From: Tubulanus polymorphus
Lineage: Eukaryota > Nemertea > Palaeonemertea > Tubulaniformes > Tubulanidae
Assembly: GCF_964204645.1 (NCBI RefSeq)
Contig: NC_134035.1
Coordinates: 7,318,501 to 7,378,500, forward strand
Length of the DNA: 60,000 bases
Direction: 5' to 3'
In this document: positions 1-9,727 of the stretch, piece by piece
Layout: every line of letters begins with the position of its first letter
Position numbering within the stretch: the stretch's first letter is position 1
The notes under the pieces: model-generated
Told to the model about the DNA's origin: nothing
What the model saw: only the letters and a program-made list of their open reading frames with translations
The model's database searches: none
Position numbers and translations under genes: made by a program

Positions 1-850
1 TTGCGCCATTAGAATATGTTGCAATGGTAAAAAATATTAATATACCCTTAATAGATCTTCTTGGGAAGTTGATATTCTCATTAATTATTTCATCATTTGC
101 ATTAATGGTTACCGTTTTAAATTTATCAATATAATCATAGAATAATGAAAATCCTTGATGATATTGAGTTTGAATTATGCTAGCAATATTTTCATCATCA
201 CTTACTGTATCATATTCTAAACATATATTCGATAATTTATAACCCATATCTTTAACTACACTTGATAATACAATTTCATTAACAGGAGCAAATGTTATTT
301 TCAAATATAATATCTTCTTGAATTGCATTTTATACAAAGGTGCATTATTATTTATCAATTCAAAATCTAATGGAATTTTATATTTACTACCATAAATCTT
401 TTTTATCAAATTATCTGCGGTACGAGTTACTATTGCGTCATTAGCTCCTGATCTTAATTTATTTTGGTTTTCTGATTGGATGCCTTGAAATATCATATTA
501 TTTCTATTTTCTTTTGTTAACCATAAATCTGTATAATACATAAATAGATTATAATCATTTAATGAGAAAACTGTTTCTGGTCCAATCTTTACAATTAATC
601 TTTTAATCAAATATCTCCCAACATTATCTACGACATAATTATTATTATTACCAGTTACATTTATATCAGCTGATAAATAGATACTATTTGGAACATAAAA
701 GTATTTTGTGTTAATCTAGGGATTCTAACATATAAAGTTTCATTAATATTAGAAGGATTATGAGTAATTATATGATGAGATCTCTCTGCTTTAATAGCAT
801 CAGATATTCTAGAACTCTTAGAAGGATTTCTATAACTCCCACTAATTTAT
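1..850 (-). pseudogene. capsid-like structural gene of a Polinton/adinto-like element, partial
   Basis: Read on the minus strand, three successive frames give stretches resembling the large structural proteins carried by Polinton-like elements of invertebrates (double jelly-roll capsid type is my inference). Recognisable short pieces include VGRYLIKRLIVKIGPE and ICLEYDTVSDDEN. The reading frame shifts near 712 and again near 530, and the 3' end lies outside the window. It is the most downstream gene seen of a long minus-strand gene series, as expected for a virion protein gene. The breaks show it is not functional in this copy. The family assignment rests on memory of such proteins and on context with the polymerase at 7284-9724; no profile search was possible. 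Confidence 0.5.
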
Positions 851-868
851 TTAAGAAAACAAAATTGA

Positions 869-1192
869 TTATTTATTTTTCATCATATTCACTAACCCAA
901 AAATAATTGCACTTACATCTGTAATTAAAAATAAAATTAAATGTTCAGCAGCAAAGCTAATTATATTTCCAGCAGATTTTAAAACAAAACCCACAATTGA
1001 TGCTATAACTCCGGGTAAAGCTGCAGCAGATTTTTTAGATAATTCCCGTAAATATTTTGCTAATTTTTTTAATCCATCTTTAACTTTATCTTGTATAGAA
1101 TTATTATTGTTTGGTGGTTTAACAGGTGGTTTAGGACTTGGTGTAGATTTTAATGAATTTGATATAGCTAAACCAATTGTTGTAAATACCAT
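869..1192 (-). CDS. small hydrophobic protein of the Polinton-like element
   Basis: A 107-residue ORF. The N-terminal third is polar with a proline-rich patch (PSPKPPVKPP). Residues about 40-55 are lysine-rich and helical. The C-terminal half is hydrophobic with two likely membrane-active helices (ALPGVIASIVGFVL and HLILFLITDVSAIIFGLV). Small amphipathic/hydrophobic proteins are common among virion and membrane-lytic proteins of Polinton-like viruses, but I cannot name a family. It sits about 75 bases from a coiled-coil ORF upstream, in the same orientation, so the two may be co-transcribed. The frame is intact, unlike most of its neighbours. It may simply have escaped mutation by being short. 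Confidence 0.5.
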   Translation of the reverse strand: MVFTTIGLAISNSLKSTPSPKPPVKPPNNNNSIQDKVKDGLKKLAKYLRELSKKSAAALPGVIASIVGFVLKSAGNIISFAAEHLILFLITDVSAIIFGLVNMMKNK

Positions 1193-1267
1193 AGTAACAA
1201 CTGTTAGAATTGAAAGAATTGTTATACCTTCTAGTTTGAATAATAATCTTATTCTATCTTTTAATGA

Positions 1268-1519
1268 TCATTCAGAATCTGGTTTTATCAACGAATTTTT
1301 AAAAATAACTTTTAATCTATCAATATTATTATCATATTTATTCATTAATGTATTTTTTGCTTTTAAATCATCAATTTCTTTTTCTAAGCGTAATTTTTTT
1401 TTTCTATATTCATTTTCATCAATTACTTGACGATCTAAATCGGACTTTAATTGTCCTACTTCTTTATTTGATTCAAATAATTCATTTTGTAAATACGTAA
1501 TTTTTTTATCTCTAATCAT
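1268..1519 (-). CDS. small coiled-coil protein, unknown function
   Basis: An 83-residue ORF, almost entirely charged and heptad-like: runs of Leu/Ile at a/d positions between Lys and Glu, from YLQNELFESNKEVGQLKSD through EKEIDDLKAKN. This predicts one long coiled coil and hence an oligomerising or scaffold role. No catalytic motif is visible. It lies between the hydrophobic ORF at 869-1192 and the acidic ORF at 1540-2271, on the same strand with gaps of 20-75 bases, in the compact layout of a viral-type gene block. The function is not recognised. Confidence 0.45.
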   Translation of the reverse strand: MIRDKKITYLQNELFESNKEVGQLKSDLDRQVIDENEYRKKKLRLEKEIDDLKAKNTLMNKYDNNIDRLKVIFKNSLIKPDSE

Positions 1520-1539
1520 TTTTTGTTCGCAAATTCATT

Positions 1540-2271
1540 TCATATATTTATTATTTCTCTAATAACTTTATCAGAAAATATATTTAAACCTTCTAATTCT
1601 TGATATGTTGCATCAATTAATCCATTCGGGAAAATTAACTCCGTTTGAACTCCTCTTGAATTTGGTTTGCTAGTTTTGGAATTTAAATCCTGTAAAGAAA
1701 TTTTCTCTTGGTTTAGGTTTAGTTCTGAATATTTAATAATTGTTTCAAATAATTTTAAGATATTATATTTAAATACCATAACATTTTCATTTCTTTCTTC
1801 TTCTATTTCATTACTATTACTTATTCTTTTAATTTTAGATGGTTCTACCCAAAGCAAAGTTGATTCTGCTAATATTCTATTTCTATAAGTGATTTTAATA
1901 TAATAATCCGAATAATATTTCAAACGATAATAAAATTCACCATCTAAATGTTTTAAATCTGGCGCTAAAAGGTTGGCGTCTTCATCATTAAAATCAATTC
2001 CAGATTTTCTAAATATTGATTTAAATTTTTCAATTAATTCATCATATTCATATTCTTTCCCTGTTATTTCTGGCACTTTATTTTCAGTATTTATCTTTGA
2101 ACGTGCTTTTTTAACAAAATCATTAGTATCAGGTCTTGTTAAATTAGAATTATATGATGTTTCATTATCATTATCAATATTAGTTTCATTAAAATCGGGT
2201 TGTGGTTGATCGGTTATACCGGGTTCATCGAAAGTATCCATTGGAATATCACCTCGACCTTCTACTTCCAT
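1540..2271 (-). CDS. acidic-N-terminus protein of the Polinton-like element, unknown
   Basis: A 243-residue ORF with a plausible ATG start. The first 60 residues are acidic and Asn/Asp/Pro-rich and probably disordered. A folded part follows (about 75-200) with mixed helix and strand, including EFYYRLKYYSDYYIKITYRNR in shortened form (YYRLKYYSDYYIK). There is no signal peptide or membrane segment. It is intact over its whole length, the longest unbroken ORF of the structural block. I do not recognise the family. By position next to the small membrane and coiled-coil ORFs it is probably a virion or assembly protein of the ancestral element; that is inference only. Confidence 0.45.
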   Translation of the reverse strand: MEVEGRGDIPMDTFDEPGITDQPQPDFNETNIDNDNETSYNSNLTRPDTNDFVKKARSKINTENKVPEITGKEYEYDELIEKFKSIFRKSGIDFNDEDANLLAPDLKHLDGEFYYRLKYYSDYYIKITYRNRILAESTLLWVEPSKIKRISNSNEIEEERNENVMVFKYNILKLFETIIKYSELNLNQEKISLQDLNSKTSKPNSRGVQTELIFPNGLIDATYQELEGLNIFSDKVIREIINI

Positions 2272-2278
2272 TTATTAC

Positions 2279-2524
2279 TTACAAAAATTGAAATTTAAAA
2301 TATAATATTCCTCCTATAACAATTCCTATACAAGTTATAGCTAATTTAGTATTTTTCATGGGATTTATTATCATTATTAGTTTTAATTATATCATGTTGA
2401 ATAATATCACCTTTTATATTTTCTGTAGTATTGTAATCTTTTATTTTGAATCATTATCCAATTTAATATTCTTAGTTTCAGTTTCTGTTGATTGAATATG
2501 TTTTTTAATTTTTTCACCTTCCAT
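2279..2524 (-). pseudogene. small broken ORF with C-terminal membrane segment
   Basis: Starting at the ATG complementary to 2522-2524, a charged N-terminal stretch of about 28 codons ends in a stop. Further on, a second short frame encodes a hydrophobic helix (AITCIGIVIGGILYF) ending at 2279. The two parts could be the halves of one small single-pass protein. It fills the gap between the ORFs at 1540-2271 and 2524-3563, which are otherwise tightly packed. Low confidence. Confidence 0.25.
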
Positions 2525-3563
2525 TAATTTTGGAGCGGTGATAATTTTTTATTTATATCATTCAATCCAAATGAATTATTTATTGTAGCAGTTTTAATTA
2601 AATTATTATAACCAATTATATTCCCCATCTTTAATACTAAATCATCAAAAATAATTAATAGATTAGAACCTATACAATTATTTAATCTTACATGAGATTT
2701 ATCTAAATAATTTTGGTACCTGACTATATTTTCTGGAATCGACCTGGAATGCATATCAAATAAGTTATAATTGATTGATTTATTCTTTGTATACCTGATC
2801 TGGTAAATCCTTCACTATTTTCTAAAATGAAATAAACCAAACCATTATTATTTCCTTGTTTTAAACTATCATAGAATTTCGGTAATTTATTGAAAATTAA
2901 TGTTTCTAAATCCTTAGTTTCTATTTCACAATAACCTAATTTATTATTATAGATATTGTAATAACTATTAATTGGTAAGGGAAGTGCACAATATTCTGCA
3001 ATCTTTTCAGGGCAAGGAAGTGATCTTATTGTTCCAATTTTTGTTCTAAAATCAGAATTATTTATATCTATATTAAATTCAATACAAATTTTATAAAACT
3101 TTGATAAATTAATATTATTATCTAATTCCTTAAAATATCTAGATCCTGGTAAAGGACATTCTAATTCATTTAATATTAATCTTATTTGAAAATAAATATG
3201 AAATCTAAATAAACTTTGAATTAATTTATATTCAGAATTATTCAAATGATCATTCCAACTAAGTCCACATCCTGTTGTTGCACAATAAACTGCAAAATTT
3301 AATTGGTTTAGCCAATACTTCATATTAGATTTTAATAACCATTGTTTTTCATCTTCCAATTTTATAAAATTAATTCTATATACATGAAATATATTTTCCA
3401 TCTTTGCATTAAAATTATTAGTTTCAGTAACATAGATATCTAAATTAATTAATGAATTTAAAACTTCATTTCTATATGAAATATCTTTATCAAAATCTAT
3501 TGCAGGAATATCATATTTAATTGATTTATTATATTGGAAAGCTTTTGGAAAACTAATTGCCAT
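2524..3563 (-). pseudogene. conserved structural-type protein, frameshifted
   Basis: Two minus-strand reading frames overlap at 2724-2754. The upstream one (279 codons, ATG at 3563) ends shortly after the frame of the downstream one begins. Together they would make a protein of about 350 residues, so one indel near 2740 explains the break. Visible landmarks are NFAVYCATTGCGLSW, RFHIYFQIRLIL and, in the second frame, IPENIVRYQNYL. I recall similar motifs in unnamed proteins from cnidarian and mollusc Polinton-like elements but know of no assigned function. Its start codon overlaps the 3' end of the upstream gene by about 11 bases, typical of compact viral gene blocks. Confidence 0.5.
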
Positions 3564-4019
3564 TTATATAATAAGAAAATAAATATTTTAATGATTCTTT
3601 CAATAATTTATCCTGCTCTTGAATTGTTATATCACCATTTAAACTTATTATATAATCTAATGTATTTTTTGATTTATTAATTTCTTTTATATTAGATTTT
3701 ATTTTGTTTCATTACGTTTTATATCTAATTTTGAACTTATACCAGTTAAAACACTTGATGATAATCCTAGCACACCAATTGATATAGCTAAAGGTGTTAA
3801 TGGTGAGAATATTGCTAGAAATGTTATTACAGAACTTATTGTAACTGAACTAATAACTAAAAATAAAATAATATATAATTTTACTTTTTGAATATTTTTT
3901 CTTTTAAACTTTAAATAATTTTCAAATTCTAATATTTGTTTTTCAAAATATAATTTTAATTTAGTTTTATTTATATCATGAGGAATAATATCATTATTAT
4001 CAACCCATTTTTCACCCAT
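3553..4019 (-). pseudogene. two-pass membrane protein, frameshift near its 3' end
   Basis: The intact part (3699-4019, 106 codons) starts with a polar, basic N-terminus, then two membrane helices (about 47-69, YIILFLVISSVTISSVITF; and about 72-93, LTPLAISIGVLGLSSSVL), then a short basic tail. After the stop at 3699 an open continuation in another frame (to about 3553) encodes a charged helical tail, so the original gene was probably about 150 codons and has lost frame near 3700. A membrane protein in the structural block of a Polinton-like element is plausible as a virion component. No family recognised. Confidence 0.4.
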
Positions 4020-4038
4020 TTATTTAGAAAAGAGATTA

Positions 4039-4203
4039 CTAATTAGTAAATTTATATGCTACAAATATAACAATAACTGTTCCACCTAAAATCCAAATTA
4101 TTTCATATTTCTTCAGTTCACTACTTGGGGTATAATAATCTGATAATTTAGGTTTATATAGATGTAATTTTTCTTTATTTTTTACTGCGTTGTATCAACT
4201 CAT
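4039..4203 (-). pseudogene. 55-codon single-pass membrane ORF with in-frame TGA at codon 3
   Basis: Reading from the ATG complementary to 4201-4203 gives Met-Ser, then TGA, then an otherwise open frame to a TAG at 4039. The open part has a polar segment (LSDYYTPSSELKKYE) followed by one membrane helix (IIWILGGTVIVIFVAY). A Trp codon TGG mutated to TGA would explain the break. The next gene upstream ends 49 bases away. The small size means this call depends on context. Confidence 0.4.
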
Positions 4204-4251
4204 AGCTTAATCAACTGATTGAAAATCTCTATGTGTAATTTTCTGATTATA

Positions 4252-4461
4252 TTATTCTTTATTGATGTAATCCATATAATTTTGTCTTTTTTCTCTATAT
4301 TCTTCTGCAGCTTTACTGTATTTCTCTAATGCTAAGTTATGTCTTCTTTGTTCTGCTAATGGGCTATTTTAATCAATATGCTTAAATAAATATCCACCAC
4401 CAGTAAATGCTAAAGCGTTAACAATTGCTGATCCTATAATAGTTATAATTGCAGATGCCAT
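4252..4461 (-). pseudogene. 70-codon small protein with one nonsense codon
   Basis: The ATG is complementary to 4459-4461 and the frame runs to a TAA at 4252 with one internal TAA at 4369-4371. The first 30 residues are hydrophobic (SAIITIIGSAIVNALAFTG). The second half is charged and helical (LEKYSKAAEEYREKRQ). This hydrophobic-plus-charged layout is one I associate with small ORFs in Polinton-like elements of cnidarians, but I cannot name it. The single in-frame stop with an intact frame on both sides argues for a real former gene. Confidence 0.4.
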
Positions 4462-4484
4462 TTATTTAGTAAAAAAATACGCGT

Positions 4485-4691
4485 TTATATAGGAGGAATA
4501 TATTTTTGTTTTTCTAAATAATTAATAGTCAAATAAGATAAAGCTACTGCTAACGTTAATTTTAAAATATCATTCATATCAAATCTATCAACATTAACAC
4601 CATTCTAAATACTTTCTTCAATACCATTGTATAACCGACTGTTCCAACTGACAATAATGCTCCATTATATGATCCACTTATTATCACTCAT
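4485..4691 (-). pseudogene. small hydrophobic ORF, frameshifted
   Basis: Starts at the ATG complementary to 4689-4691 and ends at a TAA at 4485. Two frames are needed: an early one with VGTVGYTMVLKKV and a late one with FDMNDILKLTLAVALSYL, a membrane-helix-like segment. The late part is clean for 40 codons, which is why I keep it as a gene relic. It lies between similarly broken small ORFs on the same strand. Confidence 0.35.
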
Positions 4692-4698
4692 TTATTTA

Positions 4699-5051
4699 TC
4701 AAAAAAAATTACTATCTTTAAAATATTTTTTTGTTATGATTATTTCAACATTTATTTCATTACTACTTTTATGATTATCATATATTTTAGATAATATGTT
4801 TTTAATATCATCGATAATAAAATCTTCATCTAATTCATAAAATCTTAAAGACTCTCTAATTAAATCGGCAAACTTTTCTACAACATTAGTTTCTTTATTT
4901 ATTGTTGTTTCATATTCAAATGTTCAAATGCATCATATTCAAATGCAATATTTTTAATATGTGTTATTACATCATTAATATCAAATTTCATTTCTTTCTC
5001 ACGTTTAAAATCAAATCCAAAGCATAAACTCGGTCCAACAGTTATATTCAT
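4699..5051 (-). pseudogene. small soluble protein ORF, frameshifted at a local duplication
   Basis: The ATG is complementary to 5049-5051. The first frame is open for about 50 codons and stops. A second frame then stays open to a TGA at 4699. The frame change falls on a short tandem duplication (ATTCAAATG repeated around 4913-4950), so a slippage event probably broke the gene. The product would be about 115 residues, acidic and helical, without membrane segments. Function not recognised. Confidence 0.35.
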
Positions 5052-5066
5052 TTACATAGTGAAAAA

Positions 5067-5411
5067 TTACTCTTTACATCTTATAACTAATTCATAAATT
5101 ACAGGAAAATTATTTAAATCAATTAAGTAACCATTATGATTTCTAGCTTCTAATCTAAAATTATAAAAATGTGGAATACAAGGTTTAAAATCACATTCAG
5201 TTAAATTATAATTTATTTGAGTTCCAAATTGTTTAACATCTTTTAATGGTAAAATATTTAATAAACCAGAATTACAAATTGTATCTTTAGTTGCTTCGAA
5301 AGTTTTTGTTGGGTCAATTAAATTGCAATAAATATAAAAGTGTGTAAAAGGTGTTATATTTGGCGTAGGATCAACATTTGAATAAACTTTATTTGGATTA
5401 ACTCCTAGCAT
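5067..5411 (-). CDS. 114-residue protein of the Polinton-like element, unknown
   Basis: An intact ORF with an ATG at 5411 and a stop at 5067. The composition suggests a beta-rich fold (HFYIYCNLIDPTKTF, FYNFRLEARNHNGYL) with several cysteines and no membrane segment or signal peptide. It is 15 bases from the next ORF downstream and 6 bases from the one upstream, a tight spacing that supports a former polycistronic viral-type block. I recall similar short beta-rich ORFs in invertebrate Polinton-like elements but have no name for them. A minor capsid or fibre-type role would be speculation. Confidence 0.45.
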   Translation of the reverse strand: MLGVNPNKVYSNVDPTPNITPFTHFYIYCNLIDPTKTFEATKDTICNSGLLNILPLKDVKQFGTQINYNLTECDFKPCIPHFYNFRLEARNHNGYLIDLNNFPVIYELVIRCKE

Positions 5412-5417
5412 TATAGC

Positions 5418-5821
5418 TTATGGTTTTCTTACTATGAATTTATGTTGTTCATAAGTTAACTGTATTCTTATTCTATTAGAACTATCAATTTCAATAAATT
5501 TATGTTAAACCCAACAGATTCACCCACCTTTAACCGAGCTCTTCTATTAATTTCTTGAGATAACGTTTCTAAATTATATAATCCTGGTCTTAGAAATAGA
5601 TGATACCATTTATTCATATTTCTATCATGAATCATAAACAATCTATGATCTAAACTTTTATCCGATACATTATAAAAAGAGTTACATAAACTTCAATTAA
5701 CTAATTTTTAATCTACACAATTTTAAAATTCCCTATGTAATTGTACTAGTAAATTATGTGATTTATAATTTGTAAGTCTTCTTGAATCAACAAATATTCT
5801 ATATTCTTTTAATTCTACCAT
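5418..5821 (-). pseudogene. broken gene of the Polinton-like element
   Basis: From the ATG complementary to 5819-5821 to a TAA at 5418 about 130 codons can be followed, but with three in-frame stops between about 5680 and 5730 and one frameshift near 5500. Readable pieces include KEYRIFVDSRRLTN and YHLFLRPGLYNLETLSQEI. It is the last recognisable minus-strand gene before the Penelope-like insertion. No family name. Confidence 0.35.
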
Positions 5822-5908
5822 TTATTTTATATATTTTATTCGAAATCTATATCATGCTGCCCTTTTCATTCTTACACTTAAATAAAACTTGCCTACCCCG
5901 ATTTCCTA

Positions 5909-6472
5909 TTGAAAAAAGCTCTACTTAAAGCTCGTACTACGCATTTTAGAAATAACAACCTTAGAACTCCTACGTTGGCTACCGATAAACAGCCTATCAT
6001 TGTACCGTATGTACCTTTCCTCGAGAATTCTAAAGTTTCTCTTCGGTCACTAAATAAACAACTTATCTTTAAATACAATAATAAACTTAGTAACATATTG
6101 ATTAATAACAAACCGAAAACCGAATCCCTAAACTGTGGAATTTATAAAATACCTTGTAAAGTTTGCGACAAAGTATATATAGGAGAAACAGGTCGGAATC
6201 TTAATCAACGCATAAAAGAGCATAAATTAGATGTAAAAAACTTTAAACCTGAAAGCGGAGTTGCTAGTCATGTTTTTCAGACTTCACACAATTTTGATTT
6301 TGCTAATGCTGAATTAATTTACCCTTGCAGCGATAAAACTAGAAGACATATTTTGGAATCTGCATTAATTATTGAAAATTCGAACCACGTTGTAAACCTT
6401 AACAATGGTTTTTCACCCCATAATAAACTTATATCAAAATTCCTCTGTAAACTGGTTAAACTCAACACTTGA
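5909..6472 (+). pseudogene. Penelope-like RT-endonuclease, C-terminal GIY-YIG part
   Basis: An open frame of about 187 codons. Residues about 77-115 carry the GIY-YIG nuclease signature: GIYKIPC, then VCDKVYIGETGR with the catalytic Arg, then RIKEHKLDV. Penelope-like elements fuse this endonuclease to the C-terminus of a reverse transcriptase to nick target DNA. The Cys pair around CKVC is the usual zinc-type insertion of the PLE lineage. A conserved Glu typical of the family may be in HILESALIIE. The frame has no ATG of its own: it begins inside the original polyprotein, so the piece is a truncated, non-functional relic. Confidence 0.75.
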
Positions 6473-6795
6473 TTTCCCCTTTGATTATTTGTTATTTGTT
6501 CTCTCATCAATTTCGTCTCTGACTTAACTTGTATTCACCTTTGTTTTAACTTAAGTGCCCCCTAGTTTGTCTTTCTTTTTACTACTGACTTTAAGTTTCA
6601 TTTATATTTATACTCACTTACCGTCTATTGTTGTTTATAATCACCCCTTAGTTTGCTTCCCTTTAATCTATTTTAGTGTGTAACTGTTTCTACGTTAATT
6701 TTCCTTTAGTTCGTATCATCTCTGATTACTTTAATTAGTCTCTTTGTTTCTGGATTGTATATATATCTCATAATTTCTGTAGTATCTCATTATTC

Positions 6796-6825
6796 CTGAA
6801 GATGACTATTAGGATATAGTCGAAA
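6796..6825 (+). ncRNA. hammerhead-ribozyme-like core in the Penelope-like 3' region
   Basis: CTGAAGA matches the CUGANGA core. A stem GACTAT/ATAGTC with a short loop follows, then GAAA. Penelope-like elements are known to carry hammerhead ribozymes in their terminal regions. Here one extra T sits between the core and stem II, and stems I and III are not obvious by eye, so activity is doubtful. Confidence 0.3.
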
Positions 6826-6934
6826 AGTTGAAATAAACTACTATCTCGAAGTTTCTTTTTCGGACTTTTTATTATCATTGTGGGATTCTCTCCTCATCGC
6901 GTCAACACGAATATAGTGTTCTACCAATCGTGAT

Positions 6935-7248
6935 TAAATATGAAATAGAAATCCCCAGAACATAAATCTTCTAGATCTTCACTCGATAATCTGTGAAATC
7001 TATCTGGTGAATATGTTCTGAATTTATATTTATTTCCTTTCAATCCTTCATATTCTAAGTATAACTAATTTATCTCCATATTTGTTAGTAACTGTATCAA
7101 TATTTGTAATTAAATATTTCTTATGAATTGTTAGTTCATTTAACTTCTTAAATTTATAATCTAATAATCTGATTTAGCATTTGTGATATCTTTTATTCTA
7201 TTTAAGAATGATTTGTTGTTCTGCACTGTGTACTTGTTTGCTCTCCAT
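6935..7248 (-). pseudogene. small Polinton-like gene remnant downstream of the polymerase
   Basis: From an ATG complementary to 7246-7248, several frames must be joined to follow a small protein. Readable pieces (KKYLITNIDTVTNKYGDK; RFHRLSSEDLEDL) resemble a short ORF I associate with Polinton-like elements in cnidarians. The 3' end meets the Penelope-like insertion near 6930. Multiple stops show it is dead. Confidence 0.35.
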
Positions 7249-7283
7249 TTTAATAACTTTTCTTAATAAACCCGATTAACATG

Positions 7284-9724
7284 TTAGAATCCATCTTCTC
7301 TTTTAAATTTTAAGTATTCATCTAAATTGCAACCATACGCGACTGTGTGTATACCATCATCGAAAATATATCTTTTATCAGCAAATGGATTCAAACTTAT
7401 CTTCTCTATCTCTTCAATAAACATCTCGTGATCTTCTGATCTTAAACATTTCATCTTATGTTTTCTAACTTCTTCATTAAATATACAATTGATGTAATCT
7501 TTGAAATGAATGTTTTTTTTCTACTACACTTTTGGTTATACCTTTCAATTTCTTTGATTCATGTTCTTTAGTTCTATAACTATACATTTTAGATCGAATA
7601 CCTATTCTATCATTTCTTCACCTCCTAATTCATCTTTGAATTTACCGGGCACCTTTTTATTATCAGTATTATATAATTCATGATTTTTAGGATAATTACT
7701 TAAGTCGAAATGATGTTTTAATGTTTTTAAATCATCTGTTATGTTATTAGTTTTAATCTTTAATATGTAACTATCGGTATCAAAATATAAGATTTCTATA
7801 TGCTTTTCTCCAAAATGAGGTTGTAATACGTTATAGTAAAATTCATACATTAATAATTTTGATATTTCTAAAACTGAATCTCCAACATGAATTGGTTTAT
7901 TAAATTTCATAGAAGTTCTCCTCATTTTAACTGCAGCTAAATTTTCATCAAATATTCTGTTACCAATAAATTTAGGATATGTTTGTAAATGCCTTATCCT
8001 TTTTCCATTACTAACTAACTTAATATCATTTCTATTTCTAATACTTTCACAAGTCTTACCATAGAATGCATTATTCACTAACTTAAAAAAATCTTTCTCA
8101 AAATCAGTTTTAGCTTTAGTTCTCTGTTTGGTGTTAAAATCTATATATTTTTCTACCCATTTAGATTGATTGAATGAAATATATCTAGTATGTACTTTTT
8201 TTGAATCATTCTTTGATTCAAATAAAACTTCAACATTCTTTAATGCACTACATAATTGTTTTTATCCTCCTGAGTTACCATTAACTTTTCTGTATGAATA
8301 TGATTTTCAGGTTTAATTCTTTTTTGATAGTTTGATAATTCTTCATGTGTTTTAATATCTTTAATTCATTTTAATATCTTTAATTCATCGTCAACTAATG
8401 ATTTTGATAAATTATCTAATGAACTATTAAAAAATCTATATGAATATATAAATCTTGGGCATCAAAATTGGAAATATATATAATTCTCAGATGTTTTAGC
8501 TAACATTTTAAATTTATAAGTTGGTATTTTAGCAACATCTTTTGATCTATTTGAATTTCATCTTTCTATTTCATTATTGATTTCTTCTATTTTATGACAA
8601 AGCTGTTTGATAAATAAATGTGCATCATACCCTGATAAATTATGAAATATAACTGGAACAAAATTAATTTTCTTAGCTTGTAAGTTACAATTCTCATGCG
8701 CTGCGCCTCTAAACTTTCCATTCAAATGATCATGATCTCTAACTTTTTTATCTTTGAAATTAAATGTCTTTTCACAATAAAAACATTTATCAGCAAACTC
8801 AAATTCTTCTTTATCTTCTTCTGTGATAATTATTTTTTTATTTTCAGTTAACTTTTCATTAAATTTTATTTCATATTCAATTAATAAGTCACAAAAATGA
8901 TTGATAACATTTTCATTTCTGTAATGATAATATTCACTTTTGATTAGTCCCGGATAATCAGATTTTGTATTTAACCCGAAAGCTGCAGCTGATTGGTGAA
9001 TCTTTTTAATAGTATTTGTTATTGGAGGATCTGAATAATCAATTAAATCATTTTCATTATAATTTGATTTCTTTCTTTTATGATATATTTCTTTTCTATC
9101 TTGATCAGTTAATTCCTTATTTAGTGATTCAAAACCTCCATATATAACAAATGGTACTTTATTCTTGTAATCATATTTTTTGAATGCTAATATCTTATCT
9201 TTTTCATTTGGTAAAATCATTTTACAATAATCATGATTATCGCATAATTGTTTATGATTTAATAATGCACTTTCATTACTGAATTTATGTAAACATTTTC
9301 TACATAGATATATTTTATTATCAAAATCATTTTCTGATTTGAAAAATAAATCAATTCTTTTAATCCACATATAATGATTTTCATAATATAATATATGTAT
9401 AACATCATTTGAATCATAATCTTTTGATAGGTATAAATGTTCTAATGTATAATGTTTAATATTATTACCTTTTGTTTTTGGTAATTTGATTATATCGAAT
9501 ACATCTATCTCTAAATTATTATTTCTTTCTATTTTTGGGATATTTTTAATTCTAACAGGATAATTGTCTATCTTATAATTATTTTCAAATGGTTTATAAT
9601 GTGTTAATCTAAAACTATGTTGTTTATAATCTTCAACTGGGTGTAAGCAACTAATTATTGCCCATAGAAAACATTTATCATCTTCATTTTGTAGATTTAT
9701 AACAGCAGTAGTTTTAAATGGCAA
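7284..9724 (-). pseudogene. polB: protein-primed family-B DNA polymerase (Polinton type), broken and internally deleted
   Basis: The N-terminal ORF (8558-9724, 388 codons) begins near CFLWAIISCLHPV. It carries a C2H2-type finger, the Exo I region (YGGFESL), an endonuclease-VII-like CxxC...DHDHLNGKFRGAAH motif and the FHNLSGYDAH exonuclease segment. After several frame changes (8079-8557), motif B (NNAFYGKTCES) and motif C (YFDTDS) lie in a second clean stretch (7602-8078). The C-terminal part continues in shifted frames to a stop at 7284. The segment that should hold the TPR insertions and motif A is missing between about 8370 and 8400, at a duplicated 18-base sequence. In Exo I the expected Asp is Gly. 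The enzyme normally replicates the linear element; this copy cannot encode it. Confidence 0.8.
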
Positions 9725-9727
9725 TTA

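Larger units (their letters stand above)
5860..6930 (+). mobile_element. Penelope-like element, 3' fragment, inserted in the Polinton-like element
   Basis: This plus-strand block interrupts the minus-strand Polinton-like genes on both sides. It contains a C-terminal coding piece with a GIY-YIG endonuclease domain (5909-6472), the hallmark of Penelope-like retroelements, then about 450 bases of non-coding 3' sequence with a hammerhead-like motif at 6796-6825. The reverse transcriptase domain is absent, so this is a 5'-truncated copy. Boundaries are estimated from where Polinton-like coding similarity stops and resumes. Confidence 0.7.
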
